Below the pieces are notes generated by a model. It did no database searches. It was not told the origin of the DNA and saw only the letters and a program-made list of their open reading frames with translations. Below are positions 38,301 through 46,385 of a DNA stretch of 64,000 bases, piece after piece; position 1 is the stretch's first letter; every line of letters starts with the position of its first letter. The position numbers and the translations under genes are program-made. The stretch covers positions 1,116,001 through 1,180,000 of the forward strand of contig NZ_CP040078.1 in NCBI RefSeq assembly GCF_005280735.1. Reading direction: 5' to 3'. The stretch is from Trinickia violacea (lineage in GTDB: Bacteria; Pseudomonadota; Gammaproteobacteria; Burkholderiales; Burkholderiaceae).

Positions 38301-40892
38301 GTTTTCGACATGCCCTGGATGAAACACGTGCGGTTTCGCCGTGATCTGATGCGCCGCGCTTTCGAAGCGGCGAACCGGATCGGAGACCTCGCGTATGGAG
38401 CCTACGCGGGCAACGAAATCAACTCGGACCTGCTCTTCGCCGGCGAGCCGCTGCACGAGGCGCAAGGCGAAGCCGAACGCGGCCTTGCGTACGCCGGGAA
38501 GGTGCGGTTTGGTCTTGTCATTGACCTCATCACCACACAACGCGCTCTGATCCGGACGCTTCGCGGGCTGACGCCAACGTTCGGCTGCTTTGACGACGGA
38601 CAGTTCAATGAACCTCGCACCGAAACCCATCTGTCCAGCGACCCGCACCTGGCATTAGCTGCGTGCTGGTACTGGATCCGGAAATTGCAGGCGCGCTATC
38701 TCGCCGGCGACCATGCGGCAGCCATGGACGCCGCATCAAAGGCGCAACGGCTGCTCTGGACCTCATCCTCGTTAATTGAGGAAGCCGAATATCACTTTTA
38801 CGGCGCGTTGGCCCGGGTCGCGTGGTGCGAGTGCGTCTCGGCCGACGAGAGGCCACAACACCAGGACGATGTCGCCGCACATTACCGGCAGCTCCAGATC
38901 TGGGCGAAAAACTGCCCGGAGAATTTCGCGGACCGCGCCGCGCTGGTCGGTGCCGAGATCGCCCGGATCGAAGGCCGCGTGGTGGATGCCGAACAGCTCT
39001 ATGAACAGGCCATCCACTCGGCGCGGGAAAGCGGCTTTGTCCACGGTGAGGCACTCGCCAACGAACTCGCGTCGCGCTTTTACGCGGCGCGCGGTTTCGG
39101 GAAGATTGCCCGTGTGTATCTGCAGGACGCACGATATGGCTACCTGCGTTGGGGAGCCGACGGAAAGGTGCGGCAACTCGAGGAGAGGTATCCCGACCTG
39201 AGGGCGGAAGAGCGTGCGCCCGGGCCGACGACCACGATTTCAACGCCAGTCGAACACCTCGACCTCGCGACGGTGATCAAGGTGTCGCAGGCCGCCTCGG
39301 GCGACATCGTGCTGGACAAGCTGATCGAGATGGTCATGCGTACGGCCATCGAACAGGCGGGCGCCGAACGAGGCGTGTTGATTCTGTCGGCTGACGGCGA
39401 AGAACGGATCGCGGCGGAAGCGCTGACCACCGGCGACGCGCCCACGTTGCAGCTGCGCGATGTTCCCGTTAGCCCGGCGATGCTGCCGGAGTCGATCCTC
39501 TATCATGTCCTGCGCACCCGGGAGAGCGTCTTTCTTGACGATGCCGCGGCTGAGTCCTCGTTCGCCGCAGATCCCTATATCCGTCAGCATCGCGCCCGTT
39601 CAATTCTCTGCTTCCCGTTGATGAATCAGGCGAAGCTCACCGGCGCGCTCTACCTCGAAAACAGTCTGACTGCCCGCGTGTTCAGTCCGACCAGGATCGC
39701 CGTGTTGAAGCTGTTGGCCTCGCAGGCTGCGATTTCGCTGGAAAATGCCCGCTTGTACCGCGATCTTGCGGAGCGCGAAGGGAAGATCCGGCGCCTGGTC
39801 GACGCCAACATCATCGGGATCGTCGTCTGGAATGCTGGGGGCGACATTCTAGAGGCCAATGACGAATTTCTTCGCATGGTGGGATACGAGCGGGAGGATC
39901 TTCTCTCGGGTCGCGTGGGCTGGAGGGATCTGACGCCGCCAGAATGGCTCGAGCGCGACGAACGGGCCCTGGCAGAGATCGGGGCGACGGGGCGCGCGCA
40001 GCCTTTCGAGAAGGAGTACATCAGGAAGGACGGCAGCCGCGTGCCCGTCATGCTCGGTGCGACCGCTTTCGAAGCAAGCCGGAAGGAAGGTGTCGCTTTC
40101 GTGCTCGATCTGACCGAGCGTAAGCGCGCGGAGGCCAAAGCGCGCGAAAGCGAGCGGCGCTATCGCGAGGTGCAGGCCGAACTCGCACACGCGAACCGTG
40201 TCGCAACCATGGGCCAGCTTACGGCCTCGATCGCCCACGAAGTCAACCAGCCGATCGCCGCAACGGTGGCCAACGCCCATGCCGCGCTGCGGTGGCTGCG
40301 CGCCCAGCCTCCCAACGTCGACGAGGTAGGGCAGGTGCTCGGGCTTATTGTCAAGGACGCAGCTCGGGCGGGGGACGTGCTCGGCCGGATCCGCGATCTG
40401 GTCAGGAAGGTGCCGCCGCGCAAGGAGCCGGTGGACATCAACGAGGCGGTCCGCGAGGTGATCGAGCTCACGCGTGGCGAAGCCATGAAGACTGGCGCCT
40501 CGGTACAGACGCAACTCGCGGACGGCTCGCCATTCATCGAAGGAGACCGTGTCGAACTGCAACAGGTGCTCCTCAATCTGATCATCAACGCGCTCGAAGC
40601 GATGAGCGGCGTCAGCGATGGCGCGCGACACTTGCTCGTCAGCACAGGCAAAGCCGACTCTGACTGCGTGCTCGTGACAGTGCGCGATTCAGGGCCCGGC
40701 TTTGCTCCGCACGACGCCGATCATGTTTTCACTCCCTTCTACACCACGAAGCCTAGCGGTCTGGGGATGGGGCTGTCGATCTGCCGTTCGATCATCGACG
40801 CACATGGCGGCCGGTTGTGGGCCAGCGCGAACGTCCCCCGCGGCGCCGTTGTTCAATTCACCGTGCCAGCCCATCCAGGCGTTTCATCGTGA
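35373..40892 (+). CDS. Trifunctional Ser/Thr kinase-like / AAA ATPase / sensor histidine kinase
   Basis: About 1839 residues. Kinase-like domain (about 60-270) with LVHKDLKPAHILV and GTLAYMAPEQTGR, but DFG is replaced by GFG (RLTGFGLAS), so catalysis is doubtful. AAA/STAND ATPase with Walker A GYSGIGKSS (about 329) and Walker B LALFLDDLQWLD. A long helical, TPR-like middle (about 700-1280). GAF (about 1290-1460). PAS (about 1470-1600). HisKA with phospho-His in SIAHEVNQPIAATVAN (about 1619). HATPase with NLIINALEA and GLGMGLSICRSI. No membrane helix, so a cytoplasmic sensor. Likely partner: the FixJ regulators just upstream. Start uncertain (TTG 35373 or ATG 35388). A paralogue begins at 63505. 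Confidence 0.93.
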   Translation: MVPVPMGNSLQILWDDGERVLCRGRRPGVDSHNVLLVRPAAEHPLPASLDRLVHAFGLKNELDGAWAVRPLELVREGGRTLLVLEDPGGEPLARLLGAPMEMGDFLSLAAGIAAALGKLHQRGLVHKDLKPAHILVHCADGQVRLTGFGLASRLPRERQAPEPPETIAGTLAYMAPEQTGRMNRSIDSRSDLYAFGVTLYQMLTGALPFTAADPMEWVHCHIARKPVPPCELVETVPAAVSHIVMKLLAKTAEERYQTAAGAEHDLQHCLVDWQRRHRVDAFPLGEHDTPDRLLIPEKLYGREREVDTLVATFDRIVGSGPPELVLVSGYSGIGKSSVVNELHKVLVPPRGLFASGKFDQYKRDIPYSTLVQAFQGLVRPLLGKPDTELASWRDALLEALEPNARLMTDLIPELKLIIGEPPPVLALEPKLAQRRFMLVFRRFISVFARAEHPLALFLDDLQWLDAATLDLLEDLLTHPDLRHLMLVGAYRDNEVDATHPLTRKLQAIKNAGGWIHEITLAPLACEHVNQLIAEALHSEPARIAPLAQLVHDKTGGNPFFVIQFLHALAVEDLLTFDHDAGQWCWDPGRIHAKGYTDNVVDLMVGKLSRLPAGTRHALQQLAYLGNVAGITTLSTVLGIPEAQVHAALWEATRQELVERLEGHYRFGHDRVHEAAYSLIPDASRAAAHLRTGRLLAARTPPKKREEAIFEIVGQLNRGAALITEEGEREQLAGFNLLAGRRAKASTAYASALTYLITGAELLNDECWERRHELIFALELNRAECEFLTGQLSVADERLAALSNRVTTTVERASVACLHMEVCTTLGQNDRSVAVCLAYLRHVGIEWSPHPDDEEVRREYERIGTQLGDRTIEELIDLPVMEDAASLATVEVLGKFFAPALFIDANLASLTTCKGVSLSLERGNCDASCVLYACVGRVTGGRFGDYEAGFRFGQLGCDLVERRGLRGFEASTYLCFAVFDMPWMKHVRFRRDLMRRAFEAANRIGDLAYGAYAGNEINSDLLFAGEPLHEAQGEAERGLAYAGKVRFGLVIDLITTQRALIRTLRGLTPTFGCFDDGQFNEPRTETHLSSDPHLALAACWYWIRKLQARYLAGDHAAAMDAASKAQRLLWTSSSLIEEAEYHFYGALARVAWCECVSADERPQHQDDVAAHYRQLQIWAKNCPENFADRAALVGAEIARIEGRVVDAEQLYEQAIHSARESGFVHGEALANELASRFYAARGFGKIARVYLQDARYGYLRWGADGKVRQLEERYPDLRAEERAPGPTTTISTPVEHLDLATVIKVSQAASGDIVLDKLIEMVMRTAIEQAGAERGVLILSADGEERIAAEALTTGDAPTLQLRDVPVSPAMLPESILYHVLRTRESVFLDDAAAESSFAADPYIRQHRARSILCFPLMNQAKLTGALYLENSLTARVFSPTRIAVLKLLASQAAISLENARLYRDLAEREGKIRRLVDANIIGIVVWNAGGDILEANDEFLRMVGYEREDLLSGRVGWRDLTPPEWLERDERALAEIGATGRAQPFEKEYIRKDGSRVPVMLGATAFEASRKEGVAFVLDLTERKRAEAKARESERRYREVQAELAHANRVATMGQLTASIAHEVNQPIAATVANAHAALRWLRAQPPNVDEVGQVLGLIVKDAARAGDVLGRIRDLVRKVPPRKEPVDINEAVREVIELTRGEAMKTGASVQTQLADGSPFIEGDRVELQQVLLNLIINALEAMSGVSDGARHLLVSTGKADSDCVLVTVRDSGPGFAPHDADHVFTPFYTTKPSGLGMGLSICRSIIDAHGGRLWASANVPRGAVVQFTVPAHPGVSS

Positions 40893-41119
40893 TTGCCACG
40901 CATGTCAGCTACGGGTACCCGATCGCATACGTCTGCTGCCCGCGTGGGGCTTTCTTTAATTGGTGCCGGGCGGACAACATCGTGCGGCTGTTTGCAGGCC
41001 TACCGCAACATGTGGCAAGGCCTACGATGACCACGTGCTCTAGCGAGCCCAACGTGTGGATGAAACTCGAGCGATCAGCGATTCGGTCGTAAATCCGCAC
41101 GCTCTTCGGGGACCCTGCA

Positions 41120-41574
41120 TCTATACCCCGATGGGTTTCACACCGTACTTTTGACAGTAGGTTCTCCTGATTTCGTCCTGACTTCGAGAAGGATGGGCGA
41201 AGACATGGGCTGGAGACGGCAAAGGGGGTGATCGAAGTGGTTTCGATTTTGACTACGTGAACGACGGGATACCCTGAAGCGTTCGTCGCCAGACCCCGGT
41301 CGGCGATCATCAAATACTCATCATCGCCCGGCGGCAGTATCAACGCTCGGCCCTTGAATCGATAACCGCGCCTCTGGAAGACGTCGACTACTTTGATTTC
41401 GACGGCGGGATTACGCTTCAAGTTCACTATTGTCCCGGGCGATGCGATATCGGCAAACGCCGTTCGTGACCGCCAAGGACGCCTTCGGCGAAAATCGTCG
41501 ATTCGCTAACATCGGAACGCGACGCCGTTTCGTCCAAAAATTCCGGAAGACGATCACTGCGGTTGAGTGTCATT
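41120..41574 (-). pseudogene. Pyridoxamine 5'-phosphate oxidase-like flavoprotein, multiply frameshifted
   Basis: Pieces of a PPOX-fold protein occur in order in different frames: RRFSPKASLAVTNG, then FADIASPGTIVNLKRNPAVE and KVVDVFQRRGYRFKGRALI, then HVFAHPSRSQDEIRRTYCQK with KYGVKP before the stop at 41120. At least two frame changes separate them. Homologous to the broken gene at 21811, whose lesion is different. Confidence 0.75.
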
Positions 41575-41723
41575 TTCGTCCCCCTAGACTTGTCGGCTCA
41601 TACGAAAAGCCCAGATACGTTGCCAAGACTCCTTCCTGCGTGCATCCGGGCTTTGGCATTATGCTCGCATCAGCTGACACCTTCTAGGAACCCTCGGAGA
41701 TCATCGATGCGAGCTGATAGAGT

Positions 41724-42269
41724 TCAGATCGAGCCAGCCGGCGTAACGGCGGGAAAGTCCTTCTCGGGATCAAACACGTTATTGAGAAAGTTCGTCAGGG
41801 AGTACATCGCGACCAGCGCGACGATCTCCGTGACGTTCGCATCCGTGTAGCCGGCCTCGCGGACCGCTTTCAGATCGGCGTCACTGACCTTTCCGCGGGT
41901 CTCGATGACTTTGCGCGCAAACCGGACGGCGGCGTCCCGCTTCGGGTCGGTGGCATGGCCCTTACGAGCGAGAATGATTTCATCGGCCGGCAGCTGGGCC
42001 ATATGCTCGGCCGTAAAGCTGTGAACCGTCAGGCAGTAGTTGCAGCCGTTCACTTCGGAGACAGCAAGGCCGATGCTGTCACGCGTCTTCACGTCGAGCG
42101 CCTTGCTCATGGAGCCGAGCAGGGTGGCCCATGAGTTGAACGCGATAGGGCTTTTCGCGAAGGTCGCCAACATATTTGGGGTGAACCCGATGTTCTTGGT
42201 GAACGCATCGAGAGTGGGTTTCGAATCGGCCGGCACCTGGCCCGGTGATAGAGCAATACTTCTCGACAT
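41724..42269 (-). CDS. Carboxymuconolactone decarboxylase / AhpD-family peroxidase-related protein
   Basis: 181 residues, intact. AhpD core: IGLAVSEVNGCNYCLTVHSF with CxxCxxxH redox site, then DPKRDAAVRFARKVIETRG and VTEIVALVAMYSLTNFLNNV. Expected thiol-based reduction of hydroperoxides in the cytosol. ATG is preceded by AAGGAG. It lies downstream of the nitroreductase gene on the same strand (187 bp), possibly one unit. Confidence 0.9.
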   Translation of the reverse strand: MSRSIALSPGQVPADSKPTLDAFTKNIGFTPNMLATFAKSPIAFNSWATLLGSMSKALDVKTRDSIGLAVSEVNGCNYCLTVHSFTAEHMAQLPADEIILARKGHATDPKRDAAVRFARKVIETRGKVSDADLKAVREAGYTDANVTEIVALVAMYSLTNFLNNVFDPEKDFPAVTPAGSI

Positions 42270-42455
42270 CTTGGTACTCCTTAGGTTACTGATTTTACTA
42301 ATCGAGGAAAGTCCTTGTGCGAACTGTCCGTCAGCTTACTTCGTGCGCGGGTCTTGGGTCGAAGCTGGTTGGTCCTTCAAGGGAGGTGGCTTGCGTTCGC
42401 CTCTCACTTGGCGGCCATTCAATCGGTCGGCGCGGTAACCGCCGCGGCGACACGC

Positions 42456-43091
42456 TTATACCAAATCCAATACATCGTTCACAGGACGGCGCGGCTTCTG
42501 CGCCCAGTTTCCCGGACGCTCTGCACCCACGGTCAACAGCATGACCGGCACCTCGTCCTCGGCCAGTCCGAACTCGCGGTGCACGGCTTCGGCATCGAAG
42601 CCGATCATCGGCGTCGAACCCAGGCCCATCGAGCGGGCCGCATAGATCATCGCCGCTGCGCCGAAGGTGCCAGTGCGTACTGCCTCGTCGCGCTGGCGTT
42701 GTGGGTACTCCTTGTACAGACCGCGTGCGGGGGTTTCCCATTCCGCCACCATCTCTGCCGGCATGACACCCGCTTCCACCAGCGGAGCCAGGCGTTCCGG
42801 TATTACGCTGGAATCGGCCAACTGGCCGCAGACGATGAAGGTAACGGCAGCATCGGTGATTGCGGGCTGGTTCCAGGCGATCGGACTGAGCCGAGCCTTC
42901 GCTTTAGGCGTGCGCACGGCGATGAAGCGCCAGTTCTGCAAGTGAAAGGATGTCGGCGCGGAGGTGCCGATTTGCACCAGTTCGCGGATTTGATCGTCGC
43001 TCAAGCTGGCAGCGGGGTCGTAGTACTTGGCGGCACTGCGGCTCAGGATACATTCGATGACAGCATTGCTCGTGGTGGTTCCGTTAGTCAT
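42456..43091 (-). CDS. Nitroreductase family protein
   Basis: 211 residues. FMN-binding SRSAAKYYDP, TSFHLQNWRFIAV and the GFDAEAVHREFGLAEDEVPV end are typical of NAD(P)H-dependent nitroreductases, which reduce nitroaromatics and quinones as dimers. Intact. Divergent from nothing obvious; an alpha/beta-hydrolase remnant and the right arm of the inverted repeat lie upstream. Confidence 0.9.
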   Translation of the reverse strand: MTNGTTTSNAVIECILSRSAAKYYDPAASLSDDQIRELVQIGTSAPTSFHLQNWRFIAVRTPKAKARLSPIAWNQPAITDAAVTFIVCGQLADSSVIPERLAPLVEAGVMPAEMVAEWETPARGLYKEYPQRQRDEAVRTGTFGAAAMIYAARSMGLGSTPMIGFDAEAVHREFGLAEDEVPVMLLTVGAERPGNWAQKPRRPVNDVLDLV

Positions 43092-43142
43092 GCTTAATCC
43101 TATTGGTGAATGGATAGGTCAAGGTACAAGAATGTTTTCGCT

Positions 43143-43480
43143 TTATGCAGAGCTGCGGTATTCAAGTTCTGAAGCCAAATATCGCGTAGGCCAAGTCGAT
43201 ATCCTGGCAACGGCACAGTCTGCGTCGATGCTGCGCGTCAGCAGGTGGTCGGCGTTCACCAGAAAAATAGAGCTCTTAGGGGGCATCGCAACTGTAAAAA
43301 TAAAAATGCGCGCGGCATTCTCGATACCCACCGTCCCATCCAGCGGGGCATACAAGACCAGCGATGGAATTCGGAACCGCGCGATCCGTGACGCCAGTTC
43401 GTGACGCGCCAGGTCCTCGATAAAACCCTCGCGCACGCCATTGAACCGGTTTCGGCGAACCCGTCCTTCATGGCAGTGTT
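43143..43480 (-). pseudogene. Alpha/beta hydrolase (OsmC-fusion type), C-terminal fragment
   Basis: EGFIEDLARHELASRIARF, IPSLVLYAPLDGTVGIENAA and FLVNADHLLTRSIDADCAV match the end of the hydrolase half of alpha/beta hydrolase-OsmC proteins, with the catalytic Asp (PLDGTVG) and His (ADHLL). The nucleophile-serine half is missing; upstream the frame runs into the inverted repeat. A remnant. Confidence 0.68.
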
Positions 43481-43743
43481 CACTCATGCCGGGCCACCGG
43501 GGCGCCGACATACCCATCCATACTTCCGCTCGTTCCCCTGCGTTGACGAAGCTTCCTTCCGTCGCGACCTCCATGAACGAGATGATCCCGGCGTAGCTCG
43601 TCGCGAAACAGATAGATAACGCGTCAGCGCCATATAGCAATCCAATGCGAAAGCCACGTTGAGAAATAGCCAATTGATCCATTGACAGCCCCCACTATTG
43701 GCACATGCATGGTCGACCTCAATTCCGATCTGCATTGCACCAG

Positions 43744-43872
43744 CTAGAGCAGGCAAATGCGGTGCAGCTCTACTGTTCGCCGATACACGTTCCGGTTGAG
43801 CCACGGTACGAATGTGTACTCGTCGTATGCATTTGCACCGACAAAGATCCAGTTGTGCAGTCCGTTGTACAT
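43744..43872 (-). CDS. 42-residue ORF, right-arm copy
   Basis: MYNGLHNWIFVGANAYDEYT and 22 further residues, identical to the left-arm ORF except G for V at residue 4. Preceded by GAGAGGG. A dyad lies 154 bp upstream (44027). Retention of the reading frame in both arms despite surrounding indels hints at recent coding. Confidence 0.4.
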   Translation of the reverse strand: MYNGLHNWIFVGANAYDEYTFVPWLNRNVYRRTVELHRICLL

Positions 43873-44026
43873 GATGTTTCCCTCTCGAAACTGGCCGTCA
43901 TATCACACGACGTGTAGCGAGCGCACCGTGCGATCGCATCGGCCATGACACAAGGGTAGACGCGCAAGCGCCTAAAGACCATTCTACGGAGGGGTGGCGG
44001 CACTTCTACATAGGCTTCGAACGCCC

Positions 44027-44038
44027 ATACCAGCGTAT
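44027..44038. promoter_or_regulatory. ATAC-N4-GTAT dyad (site 9)
   Basis: ATAC-CAGC-GTAT, the right-arm counterpart of site 8. Both half-sites are kept while the spacer differs by one base. Confidence 0.5.
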
Positions 44039-44315
44039 AACCCGCGGACAGAGACACGCGCCGCAAGTTGCCGGCGCGCTTGAGGCACGGTTAGTCCGAC
44101 GCCTCATTTCCGGCCCGCTATCTCAGCACCTGGCATCGTGCCGTGCGTTGCCACGCTCTCGTTGCGCTGCGTCGGATGGTTTGCGTGTGCCGAACCGGAA
44201 CGCTTGGGTGCGTTGAGGGACGCGGAAACCCGGCATCCGACGCTTGCGTTCCCGCGTGGGCCGATCAGCTCGCCGAGCTTCGCATGCTGGCTCGCGTTGA
44301 CCGCTGTTGATGTTC

Positions 44316-44806
44316 GTTAATTCCGCTAGCCATGTTCACGGCATTTGCTAGCGCAAGAAAGTCCGCAGCCCCTGCCAGATAACGCTGGGAGACCCGATTG
44401 CTAGTTCTGTCACCCGTTGCGTTTAAGCAACGGGTGAGCGACAGGATGTCCGTTAATTTTGCTAGAGCGTTTGGCGTGTCCGCAAATTCGGCTAATGCGG
44501 TTGTAGAGGAGCGCGATAGGTGCATTCGCTTGAAGCTGCAGCAAATGCAAATCCCGGGGGTCATTTTTTTTTGATCTTTGGAAGGTGCTCATCCCAGTGC
44601 GCAGATCAAAAACGCCATACAGTATGACATTTTGTGTGTCACTTTGGCGGTCTTCAACATCCCCTTGTGTGGGTGTTGGTCAGCGCGGTGTCGTCCTGCG
44701 CCTAGTCAGTCGTGTCGGGCAGTGAGTTCGCGTTGCGGTAGAAAAGCCGCGCTAGCAGAATTAATGGGCACGATTAGCGCGCCAACGGACATCATTAGCG
44801 GAATTT
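44316..44806. repeat. Cluster of TTAATTCCGCTAG-like motifs in opposed orientation
   Basis: Plus strand: TTAATTCCGCTAGCC (~44318), TTAATTTTGCTAGAG (~44452), CAAATTCGGCTAATG (~44483). Minus strand: TTAATTCTGCTAGCG (~44767), CAAATTCCGCTAATG (~44806). Sets pointing inward around ~250 bp look like the multiple transposase or recombinase sites at the ends of a small defective element. Confidence 0.45.
44411..44436. repeat. Perfect 10-bp hairpin
   Basis: CACCCGTTGC and GCAACGGGTG around GTTTAA. No T run, so not a standard terminator. Inside the motif cluster. Confidence 0.5.
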
Positions 44807-45193
44807 GCGAACTTCAACAGCAGCGCGAGTTGGTTGCGATACAGCCGACACCTGGCCGATACGAGACTGTCTTCTAGCCTTTGCCTAGTCAGTATGACTC
44901 CCGTGAGGTGGTGGCTGGCCTGCCGCGAGGAATCAAACGCGGGTTAGCATCGCTGCCAGAGCCGCACGGTGCGGACAGGGCCGCACCCGGTGATGTCCAG
45001 CGCGGAGGCCACAAGATCGACAACCATCGCGTGGCTGTCATATCAGCGAAGCAACTATGCGGTTCGGAAGGATGCACTGGCCCGCTGTGACGGAGCCGAG
45101 CCTGAGCATGCTTCAGTGGATGTATTCGTTGCTGGATATATTGGTCGGGGAAGTCACGTGTCCGATCACAGGCGATCCGCAGTTACCAGGCAA

Positions 45194-45649
45194 TCAGATC
45201 AAGAGACACCAAAGCGCCAGAAACGGGACCGTTCCAGAGCGCATCGCGTGCACAACGTTGGATGGATTATGCAGGCCCCCGCCGATTCCCGGATTGAACC
45301 AATCTCCATCCCGTTGCCTGAACTCGCCCGGCGTGAGCAGCACATATGCCTCTTCAGGGAGATGCTGATGGTCTGGATACCGGGTGAGAGGCGCCAGCAA
45401 CGAAAACCCGAGTTGGATGTCGTAACGGCTTTCGATGCCCCCGGGGCCGCAAACCATTCCGTTAGCGTGCCTCTCGACATAGTTCTCGCTTCCATTGAGC
45501 CCCGACGTTCGCCGTTGCCAACCCATGGATGGATCGAGTGCCTTGATAGCGTGCGCCGCGACACCGAGATCGGACGGGTCATCTAGAACATACGCCAGAG
45601 CGGAATCGAGGAAGTCGCAGGCTGGAAAACGTTGATGCGCCTGTACCAA
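45194..45649 (-). pseudogene. DMSP-lyase-like cupin, N-terminally truncated
   Basis: ENYVERHANGMVCGPGGIES, FSLLAPLTRYPDHQHLPEEA (metal-binding YPDHxHxxEE), YVLLTPGEF and NVVHAMRSGTVPFLALWC follow the DddQ-type dimethylsulfoniopropionate lyase family (PF16867-like). The first ~60 residues are missing: upstream the sequence changes at once into the truncated EamA gene. The metal-site residues are all present. Many Burkholderia homologues have uncharacterised substrates. Confidence 0.7.
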
Positions 45650-46385
45650 GCAATCCCAGTCCGATCACCATCCCTGCTGCGGCGCGCCAGTTCTGGAGTA
45701 TCTGCCCGGTGCCTGCGACGTTGGCCAGGACAATGAGCAACAGCAATGCGAGGCCCATCTGCCACGTCACGATTGCAAGGGGAGCCAGGTTAATCGGAGA
45801 AACAAAGCGTCGGACATAGATATAGGACAGTCCAAAAACTATCGTTCCCGCTAGCATCCATGCGACGCCCACAAGGCTGATAGCGTTGTTGTCACTCATG
45901 CTAGTCCATGGGCGGGCGATCAGCGTGATGCCGGCCATTCCCAATGCGACACCGCATACCATCAACCGGTTCATCTTTTCATCGCGCAGAAACAGACCCG
46001 ATGCCATCGAGGTGAAGATCGCCGAAGACCCTCCCAGCACGCCGGCGATGCCCGACGGGAGCAGCGAGGTACCCTTTGCCGTCGCGAAGTAGCAGAAAGC
46101 CGTTGTCAGGGCCGCCATCACTAAGAAATGATGCAGATAGCGCAACTGGCGAAGCCTCATGACATCTTTGCGCCACGCGAGCACAGCCAACGGCACGAAA
46201 CCAAAGAGCACCCGCAAAAGCGATATCTGATCCGGGCTGATGAGTGCAGCCGCCCACTTCATGTAGATGAAATTTGATCCCCAGAATACTCCGAGAAGAA
46301 CAAAGGCGATGTAGGTCCGTATCAAGTTGCGATCCAAGCAGATTTGTCTGTCGTCGCCGTCCCCGAGCCGGCGAGGGTGCAGCAT
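45579..46385 (-). pseudogene. EamA/DMT-family transporter, C-terminally truncated
   Basis: About eight of the expected ten membrane helices are present (VLLGVFWGSNFIYMKWAAAL, GIAGVLGGSSAIFTSMASGL, GLALLLLIVLANVAG). After VIGLGLLGTGAS the frame turns into non-membrane sequence, FSSLRLPRFRSG, which is the cupin gene in another frame. The last helices are therefore deleted. Start unclear; a TTG near 46325 before IRTYIAFVLLG is possible. Family role: export or import of small metabolites. Confidence 0.75.

Larger units (their letters stand above)
43447..44162 (-). repeat. Long inverted repeat, right arm
   Basis: Reverse-oriented copy of 33046-33785. See the left arm. Confidence 0.8.
44163..45193. 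other. 1-kb non-coding region with short recurring motifs
   Basis: No supportable gene. It holds the motif cluster at 44316-44806 and a perfect hairpin at 44411-44436, listed separately. A minus-strand frame at 44410-44592 begins MSTFQRSKKNDPRDLHLLQL but has no recognisable family. Confidence 0.4.

Noticed and set aside
44618..44628. ATACAGTAT as a dyad site
   Set aside because: Spacer of one base instead of four; different geometry.
44316..44806. Short motif cluster considered as CRISPR
   Set aside because: Copies are degenerate, irregularly spaced and in both orientations.
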